Origin: Streptomyces guryensis
Lineage (GTDB): Bacteria > Actinomycetota > Actinomycetes > Streptomycetales > Streptomycetaceae
Assembly: GCF_021261325.1 (NCBI RefSeq)
Contig: NZ_JAJSBI010000009.1
Coordinates: forward strand, 62,001-126,000
DNA: 64,000 nucleotides
Direction of reading: 5' to 3'
Part shown: positions 24,293-32,788 of the stretch, one piece after another
Layout: each line of letters starts with the position of its first letter
Position numbering within the stretch: position 1 is the stretch's first letter
The notes under the pieces: model-generated
Told to the model about the DNA's origin: nothing
The model's input: the letters and a program-made list of their open reading frames with translations, nothing else
Databases searched by the model: none
Made by a program: the position numbers and the translations under genes

Positions 24293-25728
24293 CCGACACA
24301 CCCACGCAGTTGTTCATCGGCGGTGCCTGGGTGGACGCCGCGGACGGCGCCACCATGCCCGTCGACGATCCCGCCACCGGCGAGATCCTCTGCCACGTCG
24401 CCGACGCCGGCCCCAAGGACGCGCGACTCGCGGAGGAGGCGGCCGTTGCCGCGCAGGAGGAGTGGGCCCGTACGGCACCCCGTGCACGCAGCGAGATCCT
24501 GCGCCGCGCCTACGAGATCATCCTCGACCGCGTCGACGAGCTGGCCCACCTGATGACGGCCGAGATGGGCAAGCCGCTGGCCGAGGCCAGGGGCGAGGTC
24601 GCGTACGCGGCGGAGTTCTTCCGCTGGTTCTCCGAGGAGGCCGTCCGTATCGACGGCGGCGGAGGCATCCTGCCCGACGGCCGCAACCGCATGCTGCTCT
24701 CCCGCCGCCCGGTCGGCCCCTGTCTGCTGATCACCCCGTGGAACTTCCCCCTGGCGATGGGCACCCGCAAGATAGGTCCCGCCATCGCCGCCGGTTGCAC
24801 GATGATCCTCAAGCCGGCTCCGCAGACCCCGCTCTCCAGCCTGGCCCTCGCCGCGATCCTCAAGGAGGCCGGGCTGCCCGACGGCGTGCTGAACGTCGTC
24901 ACCACCTCCCGTGCGGGGGAGGTGTGCGAACCGCTCCTGCGCGGCGGGCGGATGCGCAAACTCTCCTTCACCGGCTCCACGCAGGTCGGACGGATTCTCC
25001 TGGCTCAGAGCGCGGACGCGGTCGTACGGACCTCGATGGAGCTGGGCGGCAACGCGCCGTTCATCGTCTTCGAGGACGCCGACCTGGACAAGGCCGTCGA
25101 TGGCGCGATGCTCGCCAAGATGCGCAACATGGGCGAGGCATGCACCGCCGCCAACCGCTTCTTCGTCCACAGCTCGGTGGCCGCCGAGTTCGGGCGGCGC
25201 CTGGCCGAGCGCATGGGCGCCCTCGTGGTCGGCCCCGGCACCCGGGACGGTGTCGATGTCGGCCCGCTGATCGACAGGACTGGTCGCGCCAAGGTCGAGG
25301 AACTGGTCGCCGACGCGGTGGAGCGCGGCGCCGAGGTGCTCGTCGGCGGCCGTACGCCGGAAGGGCCGGGCTGCTTCTATCCGCCGACCGTGCTCGCGGG
25401 AGTCGACCCCGAAAGCCGCCTGATGGACACGGAGATCTTCGGTCCCGTCGCCGCGATCCTCACCTTCGACGACGAGGACGAGGTCGTGCGCCGCGCCAAC
25501 GACACCCCCTGGGGTCTGGTCGGCTACGTCTTCACCGAGGGCCTCGACCGCGCCCTGCGCGTCAGTGAACGCCTCGAAGTGGGCATGGTCGGCCTCAACA
25601 CCGGTCTCGTCTCCAACCCGGCCGCCCCCTTTGGAGGGGTGAAGCAGTCCGGGCTCGGCCGTGAAGGCGGCCGGGTGGGGATCGACGAGTTCCTTGAGTA
25701 CCAGTACCTCGCGGTGCCTGTGCGATGA
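24289..25728 (+). CDS. NAD(P)-dependent aldehyde dehydrogenase, succinate-semialdehyde type
   Basis: A 479-residue aldehyde dehydrogenase overlapping the preceding gene by four bases. The catalytic pair is Cys285 (GEACTAANRF) and Glu251 (MELGGNAPF), with the cofactor-site Asn in LITPWNFPLA. The closest subfamily by motif is GabD-like succinate-semialdehyde dehydrogenase, which also fits the aminotransferase two genes upstream. It would deliver succinate to the TCA cycle. A strong terminator follows. Confidence 0.88.
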   Translation: MTDTPTQLFIGGAWVDAADGATMPVDDPATGEILCHVADAGPKDARLAEEAAVAAQEEWARTAPRARSEILRRAYEIILDRVDELAHLMTAEMGKPLAEARGEVAYAAEFFRWFSEEAVRIDGGGGILPDGRNRMLLSRRPVGPCLLITPWNFPLAMGTRKIGPAIAAGCTMILKPAPQTPLSSLALAAILKEAGLPDGVLNVVTTSRAGEVCEPLLRGGRMRKLSFTGSTQVGRILLAQSADAVVRTSMELGGNAPFIVFEDADLDKAVDGAMLAKMRNMGEACTAANRFFVHSSVAAEFGRRLAERMGALVVGPGTRDGVDVGPLIDRTGRAKVEELVADAVERGAEVLVGGRTPEGPGCFYPPTVLAGVDPESRLMDTEIFGPVAAILTFDDEDEVVRRANDTPWGLVGYVFTEGLDRALRVSERLEVGMVGLNTGLVSNPAAPFGGVKQSGLGREGGRVGIDEFLEYQYLAVPVR

Positions 25729-25774
25729 CGGTGGTCATGCCCTGACTACCCCGCGTCGCGCACCGCGACGGGCT

Positions 25775-25811
25775 GCCCCGTGCCCGGTTTCCACGCCACC
25801 GGGCACGGGGC
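25775..25811 (+). terminator. Terminator of the aminotransferase operon
   Basis: A perfect 14-base stem (GCCCCGTGCCCGGT with ACCGGGCACGGGGC), 9-base loop, followed by GGCGGCTTTT. Between here and 26114 I see no gene. Confidence 0.8.
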
Positions 25812-26114
25812 GGCGGCTTTTCCAACACCTGGCGGCGGGCGCAGGTCTCTCACTGTGCGGAGGCAGGCTGCGCATGCGTCGCATGGCGCAAGGGCCGGCC
25901 GCTGGTCCGGTGGGCTGCTGCATGGCCGGGGCGGCGGACGCGGCTGACAAGTAAGCCACGACGTGCGGCCCTCTGCTCAGCCTGGTGGGGGCGGCTGTTT
26001 ACCCGAACAGTTCGTCGCCGCCCGTGAGGAGCGGAATGGCGCACTGGAAGGCTCGCCACATGCGCCCAGGGCGCCGTACGCCGCGAGGAGGCCGGCGCTG
26101 CCCGGCACAGCTCC

Positions 26115-26134
26115 GCTCTCTGGGAGGAGAGAGC
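26115..26134 (-). terminator. Possible terminator of the first IclR gene
   Basis: Seven base pairs (GCTCTCT with AGAGAGC) around six bases, 31 bases past the IclR stop on the minus strand. Confidence 0.4.
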
Positions 26135-26164
26135 GCTGCGCCGGCGTTCGGCCGGCCGCTGCTC

Positions 26165-26914
26165 TCAGCCCAGGTGGCGGGCGGTGATTTCCGCCGCGGT
26201 GTCGGTCACCAGCCGCCCCAGCTCGGCGAGCCGGCCGGGGTCGAAGCGTGAGTCGGGCATGGAGACGGCCACGCTGGCCAGCGGCGTGCCGTCCTCATCC
26301 AGGACGGGTGCCGCGATGGCGCAGACACCCGGGCGGTACTGGTTGTGGTTGACGGCGTATCCGCGGTCTCTGACGCGGCGGAGCTCGGCACGCAGCTCCG
26401 CCGCGTCGGTGATGGTCTCCTGGCCGAAACCCTCGAGTGCGCCCGCCGTGAGCTCGTCGACCTCGGACTTCGGCAGATGGGCGAGGACGGCGTGTCCGGT
26501 GGCTGTGGCGTGCAGGGGGGAGATGTCGCCGATGGCGTGGAAGGTTCGTACGGTGTGGTCGCAGTCGACGCGGTCCACCACGACGACGCCGTGCAGGGCG
26601 TCCGGCACCGTCAGGTGGATGGTCTCGTTCAGGGTGTCGCGGAGCCGGAACATGGGCTCGCGGGCGGCGGCGAACAGGCTGGACCCCTGTAGGGCGGCGG
26701 GGCGTACGGCCAGCACCCGGGCGCCGACCTCCCAGCGCGTGGTGTCCCTGCGATTCGCCCGCAGCCAGCCCGCCTCGTCGAGCGTCACCAGGGTGCGCTG
26801 CACGGTCGACTTGGGCAGCCCGAAGATCTTCGTCAGCTCGCCCACGGTCACCGGCTGGTGCTGCGCCACGGCCTCCAGGATGCGCAGCGACCTGGTCAGG
26901 CTCTTCAGTTCCAT
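26165..26914 (-). CDS. IclR-family transcriptional regulator (copy 1)
   Basis: A 249-residue IclR regulator: winged helix at residues 1-70 (SLTRSLRILEAVAQHQPVTV, then KIFGLPKSTVQRTLVTL), linker, and a GAF-like effector domain ending in CAIAAPVLDEDGTPLASVAV. It is clearly a paralogue of the gene at 27287; the two proteins share most of the DNA-binding domain word for word. It lies tail-to-tail with the aminotransferase operon and may control that, the large downstream catabolic operon, or both. Confidence 0.93.
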   Translation of the reverse strand: MELKSLTRSLRILEAVAQHQPVTVGELTKIFGLPKSTVQRTLVTLDEAGWLRANRRDTTRWEVGARVLAVRPAALQGSSLFAAAREPMFRLRDTLNETIHLTVPDALHGVVVVDRVDCDHTVRTFHAIGDISPLHATATGHAVLAHLPKSEVDELTAGALEGFGQETITDAAELRAELRRVRDRGYAVNHNQYRPGVCAIAAPVLDEDGTPLASVAVSMPDSRFDPGRLAELGRLVTDTAAEITARHLG

Positions 26915-26991
26915 CCCGGCCCTTCAGTTCTGCGGATTCGTCGTGCTGTCCTCCGGACTCGCGTCTGGAGCCTCAGGCATGACCATGCCGT

Positions 26992-27021
26992 ATGTTAGCA
27001 TGGCGTTCCACAATGCGGCAC
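26992..27021 (-). promoter_or_regulatory. IclR copy-1 promoter and operator block
   Basis: A 30-base block upstream of this IclR gene matches, at 24 of 30 positions, the block at 28121-28150 upstream of the second copy. It contains CCGCATTGTGG (minus strand), an imperfect form of the palindrome CCACATTGTGG, and ends with the -10-like TAACAT. The spacing to the start codon (about 80 bases) is the same in both copies. Confidence 0.65.
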
Positions 27022-27212
27022 GCGCTTTGATGTATCCGATGGTCGGACCGGCGTCAGGAGTGTGCTGTTCCGATGCTCCGCGGACGCGGCGTCTGGCGCT
27101 TGGCGCTGGTCGTGCCCTGAATACGCCGTACCGCGCAGCGGCGTGAGGCGGCCGCCTTGTGCCCGCCACTCTCCCCCCAGGCGGGCGCAAGGCCGGTCCT
27201 GCCGTGAAGCGA

Positions 27213-27252
27213 ACCGAGGGTCGGCTCCCGTATGGGGGAGTCGACCCTCGGT
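27213..27252 (-). terminator. Terminator of the second IclR gene
   Basis: ACCGAGGGTCG and CGACCCTCGGT form 11 perfect pairs, extended by an inner CTCCC/GGGAG stem, 34 bases past the IclR stop. Confidence 0.75.
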
Positions 27253-27286
27253 GATGCGGGGCCGAAGTCGGGCCGCCGCGACACGC

Positions 27287-28039
27287 TCAGGTGCCCAAGC
27301 GGCGCCCCGTGATCTCCGCGGCCGTGTCGGCGACCAGGCGGCCCCACTCGGGCAGCTCGTCTGCGTCGTACCGCGAATCGGGCATGGAGATGGCCACGGT
27401 GGCCAGCGGCGTGCCGTTCTCGTCGAGGATGGGCGCGGCGATGGCGCAGACGCCCGGCCGCCACTGGTTGCGGTTGACCGCGTAGCCGTCGGTGCGGATC
27501 CGCCGCAGCTCGGCGCGCAGCTCCTCGGGGTCGGCGGGTGTCGTCTCGCTGTAGCGCTCCAGACCCTGCGTGATGAGCTCCTCGATGTCCTGCTTCGGCA
27601 GGTGGGCGAGGACCGCGCGCCCGGTGGCGGTGGCGTGCAGGGGTGAGGTGTCGCCGATGGCGTGGAAGGTTCGTACGGGGTGGTCGCAGTCGACGCGGTC
27701 CACCACGACCATGCACTGGAGCGCGTCCGGCACCGACAGGTGGATGGTCTCGTTGACCTTGTCCCGCAGCTGCACCATGGGGTCGCGGGCGGCGGCGAAC
27801 AGGCTGGACCCCTGCAGGGCGGCGGGGCGTACGGCCAGGACCCGGGCGCCGATCTCCCAGCGCGTGGTGTCCTTCCGGCTGGCCCGTAGCCAGCCGGCCT
27901 CCGCCAGTGTGACCAGCGTGCGCTGCACGGTCGACTTCGGCAGGCCGAAGATCTTCGTCAGCTCGCCCACGGTCACCGGCTGATGCTGGGCGACCGCCTC
28001 CAGGATGCGCAGCGATCTCGTGACGCTCTTCATTTCCAT
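27287..28039 (-). CDS. IclR-family transcriptional regulator (copy 2)
   Basis: A 250-residue IclR regulator nearly identical in its DNA-binding half to the copy at 26165; differences concentrate in the effector domain and C-terminus. Winged helix at residues 1-70, effector domain from about 85. It diverges from the large catabolic operon starting at 28313, with the conserved operator block between them, so it is the first candidate for that operon's regulator. The pair probably arose by tandem duplication followed by ligand-domain divergence. Confidence 0.93.
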   Translation of the reverse strand: MEMKSVTRSLRILEAVAQHQPVTVGELTKIFGLPKSTVQRTLVTLAEAGWLRASRKDTTRWEIGARVLAVRPAALQGSSLFAAARDPMVQLRDKVNETIHLSVPDALQCMVVVDRVDCDHPVRTFHAIGDTSPLHATATGRAVLAHLPKQDIEELITQGLERYSETTPADPEELRAELRRIRTDGYAVNRNQWRPGVCAIAAPILDENGTPLATVAISMPDSRYDADELPEWGRLVADTAAEITGRRLGT

Positions 28040-28120
28040 CCGGTTTCCCCCCGTTAATCCTCGGAATTCTTTGCGGACACCTCTTGACTCCCCTCTCTAC
28101 CACTGTCATTCTCGTGCCAG

Positions 28121-28150
28121 ATTCTAGCACAGCATTCCACAATGTGGCAC
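28121..28150 (-). promoter_or_regulatory. IclR copy-2 promoter and operator block in the divergent region
   Basis: On the minus strand GTGCCA, an 18-base spacer and TAGAAT form a promoter toward the IclR gene. The spacer contains the perfect palindrome CCACATTGTGG (28137-28147). Its position between the IclR gene and the divergent catabolic operon suits dual control and autoregulation. Confidence 0.65.
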
Positions 28151-28312
28151 GGCTTCGGGAGGGATCCCGCGGAAGTGAGCCGGAGCTACGAGATACGGAC
28201 GATTGCGAGCTGTGGTCCCGCCGAGGGCCCGTCCCCGTCCAAACCGCCTCGAATCGATCAGCCTCACGCCGGGGGCCCAGCATGCGCCGCGGCGATACGA
28301 AAGGAAAGCCCT

Positions 28313-29449
28313 GTGTCAGCTGCCAGGAAGCGCGTCGCCGTCGTCGGCGTCGGAACGATGGGCAGCCAGGCCGCCTGGCGCCTGGCCGCCCGTGGCGCCG
28401 AGGTGGTCGGCTACGACCGCTTCGCCCCGGGCCACGACCGCAGCGCGGCCGGCGGCGAGACCCGGATCTTCCGCAGCGCCCACTTCGAGGACTCCCGGTA
28501 CGTGCCGCTGCTCCAGCACGCCGACGCCCTGTGGGAGCAGCTTCAGCAGGAGACCGGCCGTGAGCTGCGCCGCCTGACCGGCTGCCTGCTCATGGGGCCG
28601 ACCGATCACCACCAGATGGCCACGGTCCTCGAGTCGATCGCCGAGCACGGCCTCGACCACGAGGTCCTCGACGCCGAGCTGCTCGCCAAGCGCTTCCCGC
28701 AGTTCCGGATCGAGGACGGCGACGCGGCCGTGCTCGACCGCCGAGCCGGCTTCATCCGGCCCGAGCTGACGATTCAGACCGCCGCCCGCCGCGCCGAGGA
28801 GCTCGGCGCCCGCATCCACCGCTACACCACGGTCCGCGAGATCGTCCCCGTCGCAGGCGGCGTCGAGATCCGCACCGACGCCGGCAGCGAGCACTTTGAC
28901 ACCGCCGTCGTCACCGTCGGCCCATGGGTGAACGACCTGTTGCCGGACCTGCCTTGGGAGGTGGACATCCGCCGCCTCATCAGCGCCTGGTACGTACCCA
29001 CCACCGACGCCTGGTTCGGCGAGGAGCGCCCCGCCTTCATCCGCACGGCGCCCACCCACTGCTACGGCCTGCCCTCCCCGGACGGCGTCTCCGTCAAGCT
29101 CGGTCTCTCCCGCGCCCTGCACCGCCCGGCCGGCGACCCGAACCGGCTCGACCGAGAGGTGGCCCCGGAGGAGCTGGAGATCTTCACGGAACTGATTGGG
29201 CGTCACATGCCCGACCTGAACCCCGATCCGACCCGGCTCTCCGTCTACATGGAGGGCTACACCGAGAGCAGCCGCCCCCTGGTCGGGCCGCTGCCGGGCG
29301 CGGAGAACGTCGTCCTGCTCGCCGGGTTCTCCGGACACGGCTTCAAGCTCTCGCCCGCCTTCGGCGACATCGCCGCGAACCTCGCGCTGGACGGCACCTC
29401 GCCCCGGCCCATCGACTTCATCTCCACCCTCGACCGAGCGGAGGCGTGA
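28313..29449 (+). CDS. FAD-dependent amine oxidase, SolA/sarcosine-oxidase-like
   Basis: A 378-residue flavoprotein of the N-methyltryptophan / monomeric sarcosine oxidase class, which oxidises secondary amines to an imine plus hydrogen peroxide. GTG 28313 follows AAAGGAAAG. The FAD motif is VAVVGVGTMGSQ (residues 8-19), followed by the family stretch GYDRFAPGHDRS and GGETRIFR. The cysteine that covalently holds flavin in sarcosine oxidases appears absent: the corresponding region reads VYMEGYTESSRPLVG. FAD is therefore probably non-covalent. First gene of the long catabolic run, divergent from IclR copy 2. Confidence 0.85.
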   Translation: MSAARKRVAVVGVGTMGSQAAWRLAARGAEVVGYDRFAPGHDRSAAGGETRIFRSAHFEDSRYVPLLQHADALWEQLQQETGRELRRLTGCLLMGPTDHHQMATVLESIAEHGLDHEVLDAELLAKRFPQFRIEDGDAAVLDRRAGFIRPELTIQTAARRAEELGARIHRYTTVREIVPVAGGVEIRTDAGSEHFDTAVVTVGPWVNDLLPDLPWEVDIRRLISAWYVPTTDAWFGEERPAFIRTAPTHCYGLPSPDGVSVKLGLSRALHRPAGDPNRLDREVAPEELEIFTELIGRHMPDLNPDPTRLSVYMEGYTESSRPLVGPLPGAENVVLLAGFSGHGFKLSPAFGDIAANLALDGTSPRPIDFISTLDRAEA

Positions 29450-29454
29450 CGACC

Positions 29455-30444
29455 ATGACCGACACCCTGTCCGTCGGCGTCCTGCACGCCGAGCCCGGGA
29501 CCAAGACCCGCGGCACCGTCCCCGCCGACCTCGGCACCCTCACCGTCGACATTCCGCTGACCCTGGTCAACGGCGCCCACCCCGGCCCCCGCGTTCTGAT
29601 CACCGCGGGAGTGCACGGCGGCGAGTTCACGGGGGTCGACGCGGCCACCCGACTGGCCGCTCTGCTGGAGCCCGGCGAGGTGCACGGTCAGGTGATCGTC
29701 TGCCCGGTCGCCAACCCCCCGGCCGTCTACCAGGGTCGCCTCGGCGTCTCCCCGCTCGACGGCGTGAACATCAACCGCGTCTTCCCCGGCGACCCCGACG
29801 GCAGCCCCACCGAACGTCTCGCGGCGTGGCTGTTCACCAACCTCGTGGACGTCGCCGACGCCTACGTCGACCTGCACTCCGGCGGCATCGACGAGGTCCT
29901 GACGGATTTCGTCGGTTACCGCCTCACCGGTGACCCCGAACTGGACGCGAAGACAGCGGACATGGCCGGCGCGCTCGGTGTCGAGGACGTCATCTTCGGA
30001 ATGAACGCCGAAGGCGGCAACAGTCACGCGGCAGCCGCCCGCCAGGGCGTCCCGGCGATCCTCGTGGAGACCGGCCAACTCGGCGAACGCGACGCGGACA
30101 CCGCCCGCCGTCTCGTCGGCGGCCTGTACGGGGTGCTGAGCCGGCTCGGTGTCCTCGACACCCAGCCCCAGGACCCGGCGTCGGCCGTCCGGGAGTGGGT
30201 CTGGGCCGCCGGCGTCACCGCTGAGGCAACCGGCCTCTGGTACCCGGAGTTCACCGCCGGCGACGACGTGACGGAGGGCCAGGTCATCGGCCACGTCATC
30301 GACCCGGCCGACGGCCAGGAGCACAAGGTCCACACCCCGGCCACCGGTCGGATCTTCTACGGCATGCACGGACTGACCGTCGCCCCCGGCGCCGAACTCG
30401 CCGCCATCGCCGCCCCGGCTCCCCAGGACTCCGGCGGCCACTGA
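29455..30444 (+). CDS. Zinc-dependent deacylase, succinylglutamate-desuccinylase/aspartoacylase family (1)
   Basis: A 329-residue M14-like carboxypeptidase-fold deacylase. Zinc ligands are in GVHGGEF (His, Glu) and YVDLHSGG (His), and the catalytic Glu is probably in ILVETGQLG. The C-terminal part has a barrel/hammerhead-like segment (HKVHTPATGRIF). Relatives remove succinyl or acetyl groups from amino acids, such as DoeB acting on N-acetyl-diaminobutyrate in ectoine breakdown. It begins five bases after the oxidase stop. A paralogue lies at 36021. Confidence 0.87.
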   Translation: MTDTLSVGVLHAEPGTKTRGTVPADLGTLTVDIPLTLVNGAHPGPRVLITAGVHGGEFTGVDAATRLAALLEPGEVHGQVIVCPVANPPAVYQGRLGVSPLDGVNINRVFPGDPDGSPTERLAAWLFTNLVDVADAYVDLHSGGIDEVLTDFVGYRLTGDPELDAKTADMAGALGVEDVIFGMNAEGGNSHAAAARQGVPAILVETGQLGERDADTARRLVGGLYGVLSRLGVLDTQPQDPASAVREWVWAAGVTAEATGLWYPEFTAGDDVTEGQVIGHVIDPADGQEHKVHTPATGRIFYGMHGLTVAPGAELAAIAAPAPQDSGGH

Positions 30445-30552
30445 CCCCACCACCCCCAGCAAGTCCCCTCCCCGCACCACCAGAACGAGATCCCACCAGC
30501 ACGCACCCCCACGCTCCCCTTCCTCATGTACCGCACCACCAGGAGGCACCCG
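30445..30552 (+). promoter_or_regulatory. C-rich, G-poor intercistronic leader
   Basis: About 100 bases before the binding-protein gene are mostly C with few G, in contrast to its balanced neighbours. Such stretches can be Rho-binding (rut-like) or unstructured translation leaders. AGGAGG at 30541-30546 is the ribosome site for GTG 30553. Confidence 0.3.
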
Positions 30553-31656
30553 GTGAGAGATGTCCGGATAGACCGCAGAGGGTTTCTGCGCGGAGTCGGC
30601 GGCGTGGCCGCAGGCATCGCCGCCGCCACATCGCTCAGCGCCTGCGGCACCGGCACCAGCCGGTCCGTCGGCAGCGGCGGCAAGGGCTCCAAGACCCTCG
30701 TGGTCCGCAACAGCGGCGGCTCGTACGGCGACGCCAACCAGCAGGCGATCTATGAGCCGTTCACCAAGGAGACCGGCATCCAGGTCAAGGTGGTGAACAT
30801 CGAGTACGCCCAGATGCTCGCCCAGATCAAGCAGGGCCGCCCCCAGTTCGACGTCATCGACGACTCCATGGCCGATTTCGTGCTCTTCAAGCAGCAGGAC
30901 GCCACCGAGGACCTCGACTACGACCGGCTGAAGAACTTCAAGAACGCGGGCATCGCCAAGACCCTGGTGACGTCCAACGCGGTCGGCAAGAACTACTGGG
31001 CCAGCGTGATGGCGTACCGCACCGACGCGTTCGACGGAAGGAAGCCGGCCTCGTGGGCCGACTTCTGGGACACCAAGACGTTCTCCGGCAACCGCGCCCT
31101 GCAAGCTCTGGACGCCGACCTGCCCGAGCTGGAGTTCGCCCTCCTCGCCGACGGCGTGGCGCTGGACAAACTCTACCCGCTCGACGTGGACCGTGCCTTC
31201 AAGGTCCTCAGTGAGATCAAGCCCCACGTCCGCAAGTTCTGGGACACCGGCGCTCTGCCCGGCGTGCTGCTGGGCCGCAAGGAGGTCGACGCCTCCAGCG
31301 TGTGGCACGGCCGCCTGGACGCCCTGATCAAGGGCGGCGCCCCGCTCGCCTACCAGTGGAACGGCGCCCGCCGGCAGAGCAACGCCCTCGGCATCCCCAA
31401 GGGCGCCGCCAACCTCGCCGCCGCCTACCAGCTCATCGACTTCGCGCTGCGGCCCGAGGTACAGGCGGCCTACGCCGAGATCTACCCGATGGCCCCGTCG
31501 GTGCCGGCCGCCTACAAGAAGCTCGAGCCCGCCACCGCCGCGAACCTGGGCAGCTCGCCCGAGCACCTGGAGTCCGGCTTCGACCTGGACGTCGAGTGGT
31601 GGATCAAGAACCAGGACGCCGTGTCCAAGCGCTGGCAGGAGTGGACGCATGCCTGA
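30553..31656 (+). CDS. Polyamine/opine-type ABC transporter substrate-binding lipoprotein (Tat)
   Basis: A 367-residue PotD/PotF-like binding protein. The GTG at 30553 is preferred over ATG 30526 because AGGAGG lies seven bases before it. The signal has twin arginines at residues 8-9 (IDRRGFLRG) and lipobox LSAC with Cys31, so it is a Tat-exported lipoprotein. The mature domain starts KTLVVRNSGGSYGDANQQA, typical of spermidine/putrescine and phosphonate-like type 2 binding proteins. It overlaps the ATPase gene by eight bases. Ligand is probably a cationic amine or amino-acid derivative. Confidence 0.9.
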   Translation: MRDVRIDRRGFLRGVGGVAAGIAAATSLSACGTGTSRSVGSGGKGSKTLVVRNSGGSYGDANQQAIYEPFTKETGIQVKVVNIEYAQMLAQIKQGRPQFDVIDDSMADFVLFKQQDATEDLDYDRLKNFKNAGIAKTLVTSNAVGKNYWASVMAYRTDAFDGRKPASWADFWDTKTFSGNRALQALDADLPELEFALLADGVALDKLYPLDVDRAFKVLSEIKPHVRKFWDTGALPGVLLGRKEVDASSVWHGRLDALIKGGAPLAYQWNGARRQSNALGIPKGAANLAAAYQLIDFALRPEVQAAYAEIYPMAPSVPAAYKKLEPATAANLGSSPEHLESGFDLDVEWWIKNQDAVSKRWQEWTHA

Positions 31657-32788
31657 GACCGACGTGATGCCCGAGCTGTCCCTGGCCTCCGCTGCCGGCC
31701 TGACCGGTTCCGGCAAGCACCTGTCCGTGACACGGCTTCGGAAAACCTACGGGGGAGTGACGGCCGTCGACGAGGTCTCCATGGAGATCGCGGCCGGCGA
31801 GTTCGTCACCTTCCTCGGCTCCTCCGGCTCCGGCAAGACCACCACCTTGATGATGATCGCCGGGTTCTGCGAGCCCGACTCCGGCAGCGTCGTCGTCGGC
31901 GGCCGTGACGTGACCCGCCTCGCCCCGCAGAAGCGCGGCCTGGGCTTCGTCTTCCAGCAGTACCTGCTCTTCCCGCACATGACCGTCTGGGAGAACGTCG
32001 CCTTCCCCCTGCAACTGCGGGGCGTGTCCAAGGCGGAACAGCGCCGCCGGGTCGGCGAGACCCTGGAGATGGCCGGGCTGTCCGCCATGGCCCGCCGCCG
32101 GCCGCGCGAGCTGTCCGGAGGCCAGCAGCAGCGCGTCGCGCTCTGCCGGGCCCTGGTCTACCGCCCGCCGGTCATCCTCATGGACGAGCCGCTCGGCGCC
32201 CTGGACAAGAAGCTGCGCGACCAGCTCCAGACCGAGATCAAGCGCATCCAGCAGGAACTCGGCCTGACCGTCATCTACGTGACGCACGACCAGGAAGAGG
32301 CCCTGGTCCTCTCCGACCGGATCGCGGTGATGCGGGACGGGCGCATCGACCAGTTCGACACCCCGCAGGAGCTCTTCGAGCGCCCGCGCACCCCGTTCGT
32401 CGCCGACTTCCTCGGCGCCGCCAACTTCCTGCCGGGCCACGTGGAGCAGCAGACGTCAGGCCACACCCTGGTACGTCTCGACACCGGCGGTGTAGTGAAG
32501 GCCCGCCCGCAGGCGGGGACCGAAGGAGCCCGGGTCCGTGCCGCGGTCCAGCCCGGCCGACTCGCCCTGTGTCCGCCCGACGACGGATTCTGTACCGGGA
32601 CGGTCGAGACCGTCACCTACGTCGGCACGCTCGTTCGCGTCACCGTCCGCCCTCTCGGCGGGGCGGCCACCGAACTCGTACGGCTGGAACTGCCCGCCGG
32701 CCGAGCCCCCGACCTCGGCGAGCGCGTCGGCCTCACCGCGGATCCCGCGAACATCAGCGTCTTCCCGGACACGGAACACGGGGGATGA
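31649..32788 (+). CDS. ABC transporter ATP-binding protein, PotA/FbpC-like
   Basis: A 379-residue ATPase of the PotA class. Walker A is GSSGSGKTT, the Q-loop is FQQYLLFP, the signature LSGGQQQ, Walker B VILMDEP and the H-loop YVTHD. After residue 250 comes a regulatory TOBE/OB domain of about 120 residues, as in PotA. Part of the importer with 30553, 32785 and 33720, all joined by overlaps. Confidence 0.94.
   Translation: MPETDVMPELSLASAAGLTGSGKHLSVTRLRKTYGGVTAVDEVSMEIAAGEFVTFLGSSGSGKTTTLMMIAGFCEPDSGSVVVGGRDVTRLAPQKRGLGFVFQQYLLFPHMTVWENVAFPLQLRGVSKAEQRRRVGETLEMAGLSAMARRRPRELSGGQQQRVALCRALVYRPPVILMDEPLGALDKKLRDQLQTEIKRIQQELGLTVIYVTHDQEEALVLSDRIAVMRDGRIDQFDTPQELFERPRTPFVADFLGAANFLPGHVEQQTSGHTLVRLDTGGVVKARPQAGTEGARVRAAVQPGRLALCPPDDGFCTGTVETVTYVGTLVRVTVRPLGGAATELVRLELPAGRAPDLGERVGLTADPANISVFPDTEHGG

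Noticed and set aside
29257..31716. 819-codon minus-strand frame
   Set aside because: Antisense to the oxidase, deacylase and binding-protein genes; Gly/Val/Asp-rich shadow composition with no motif.
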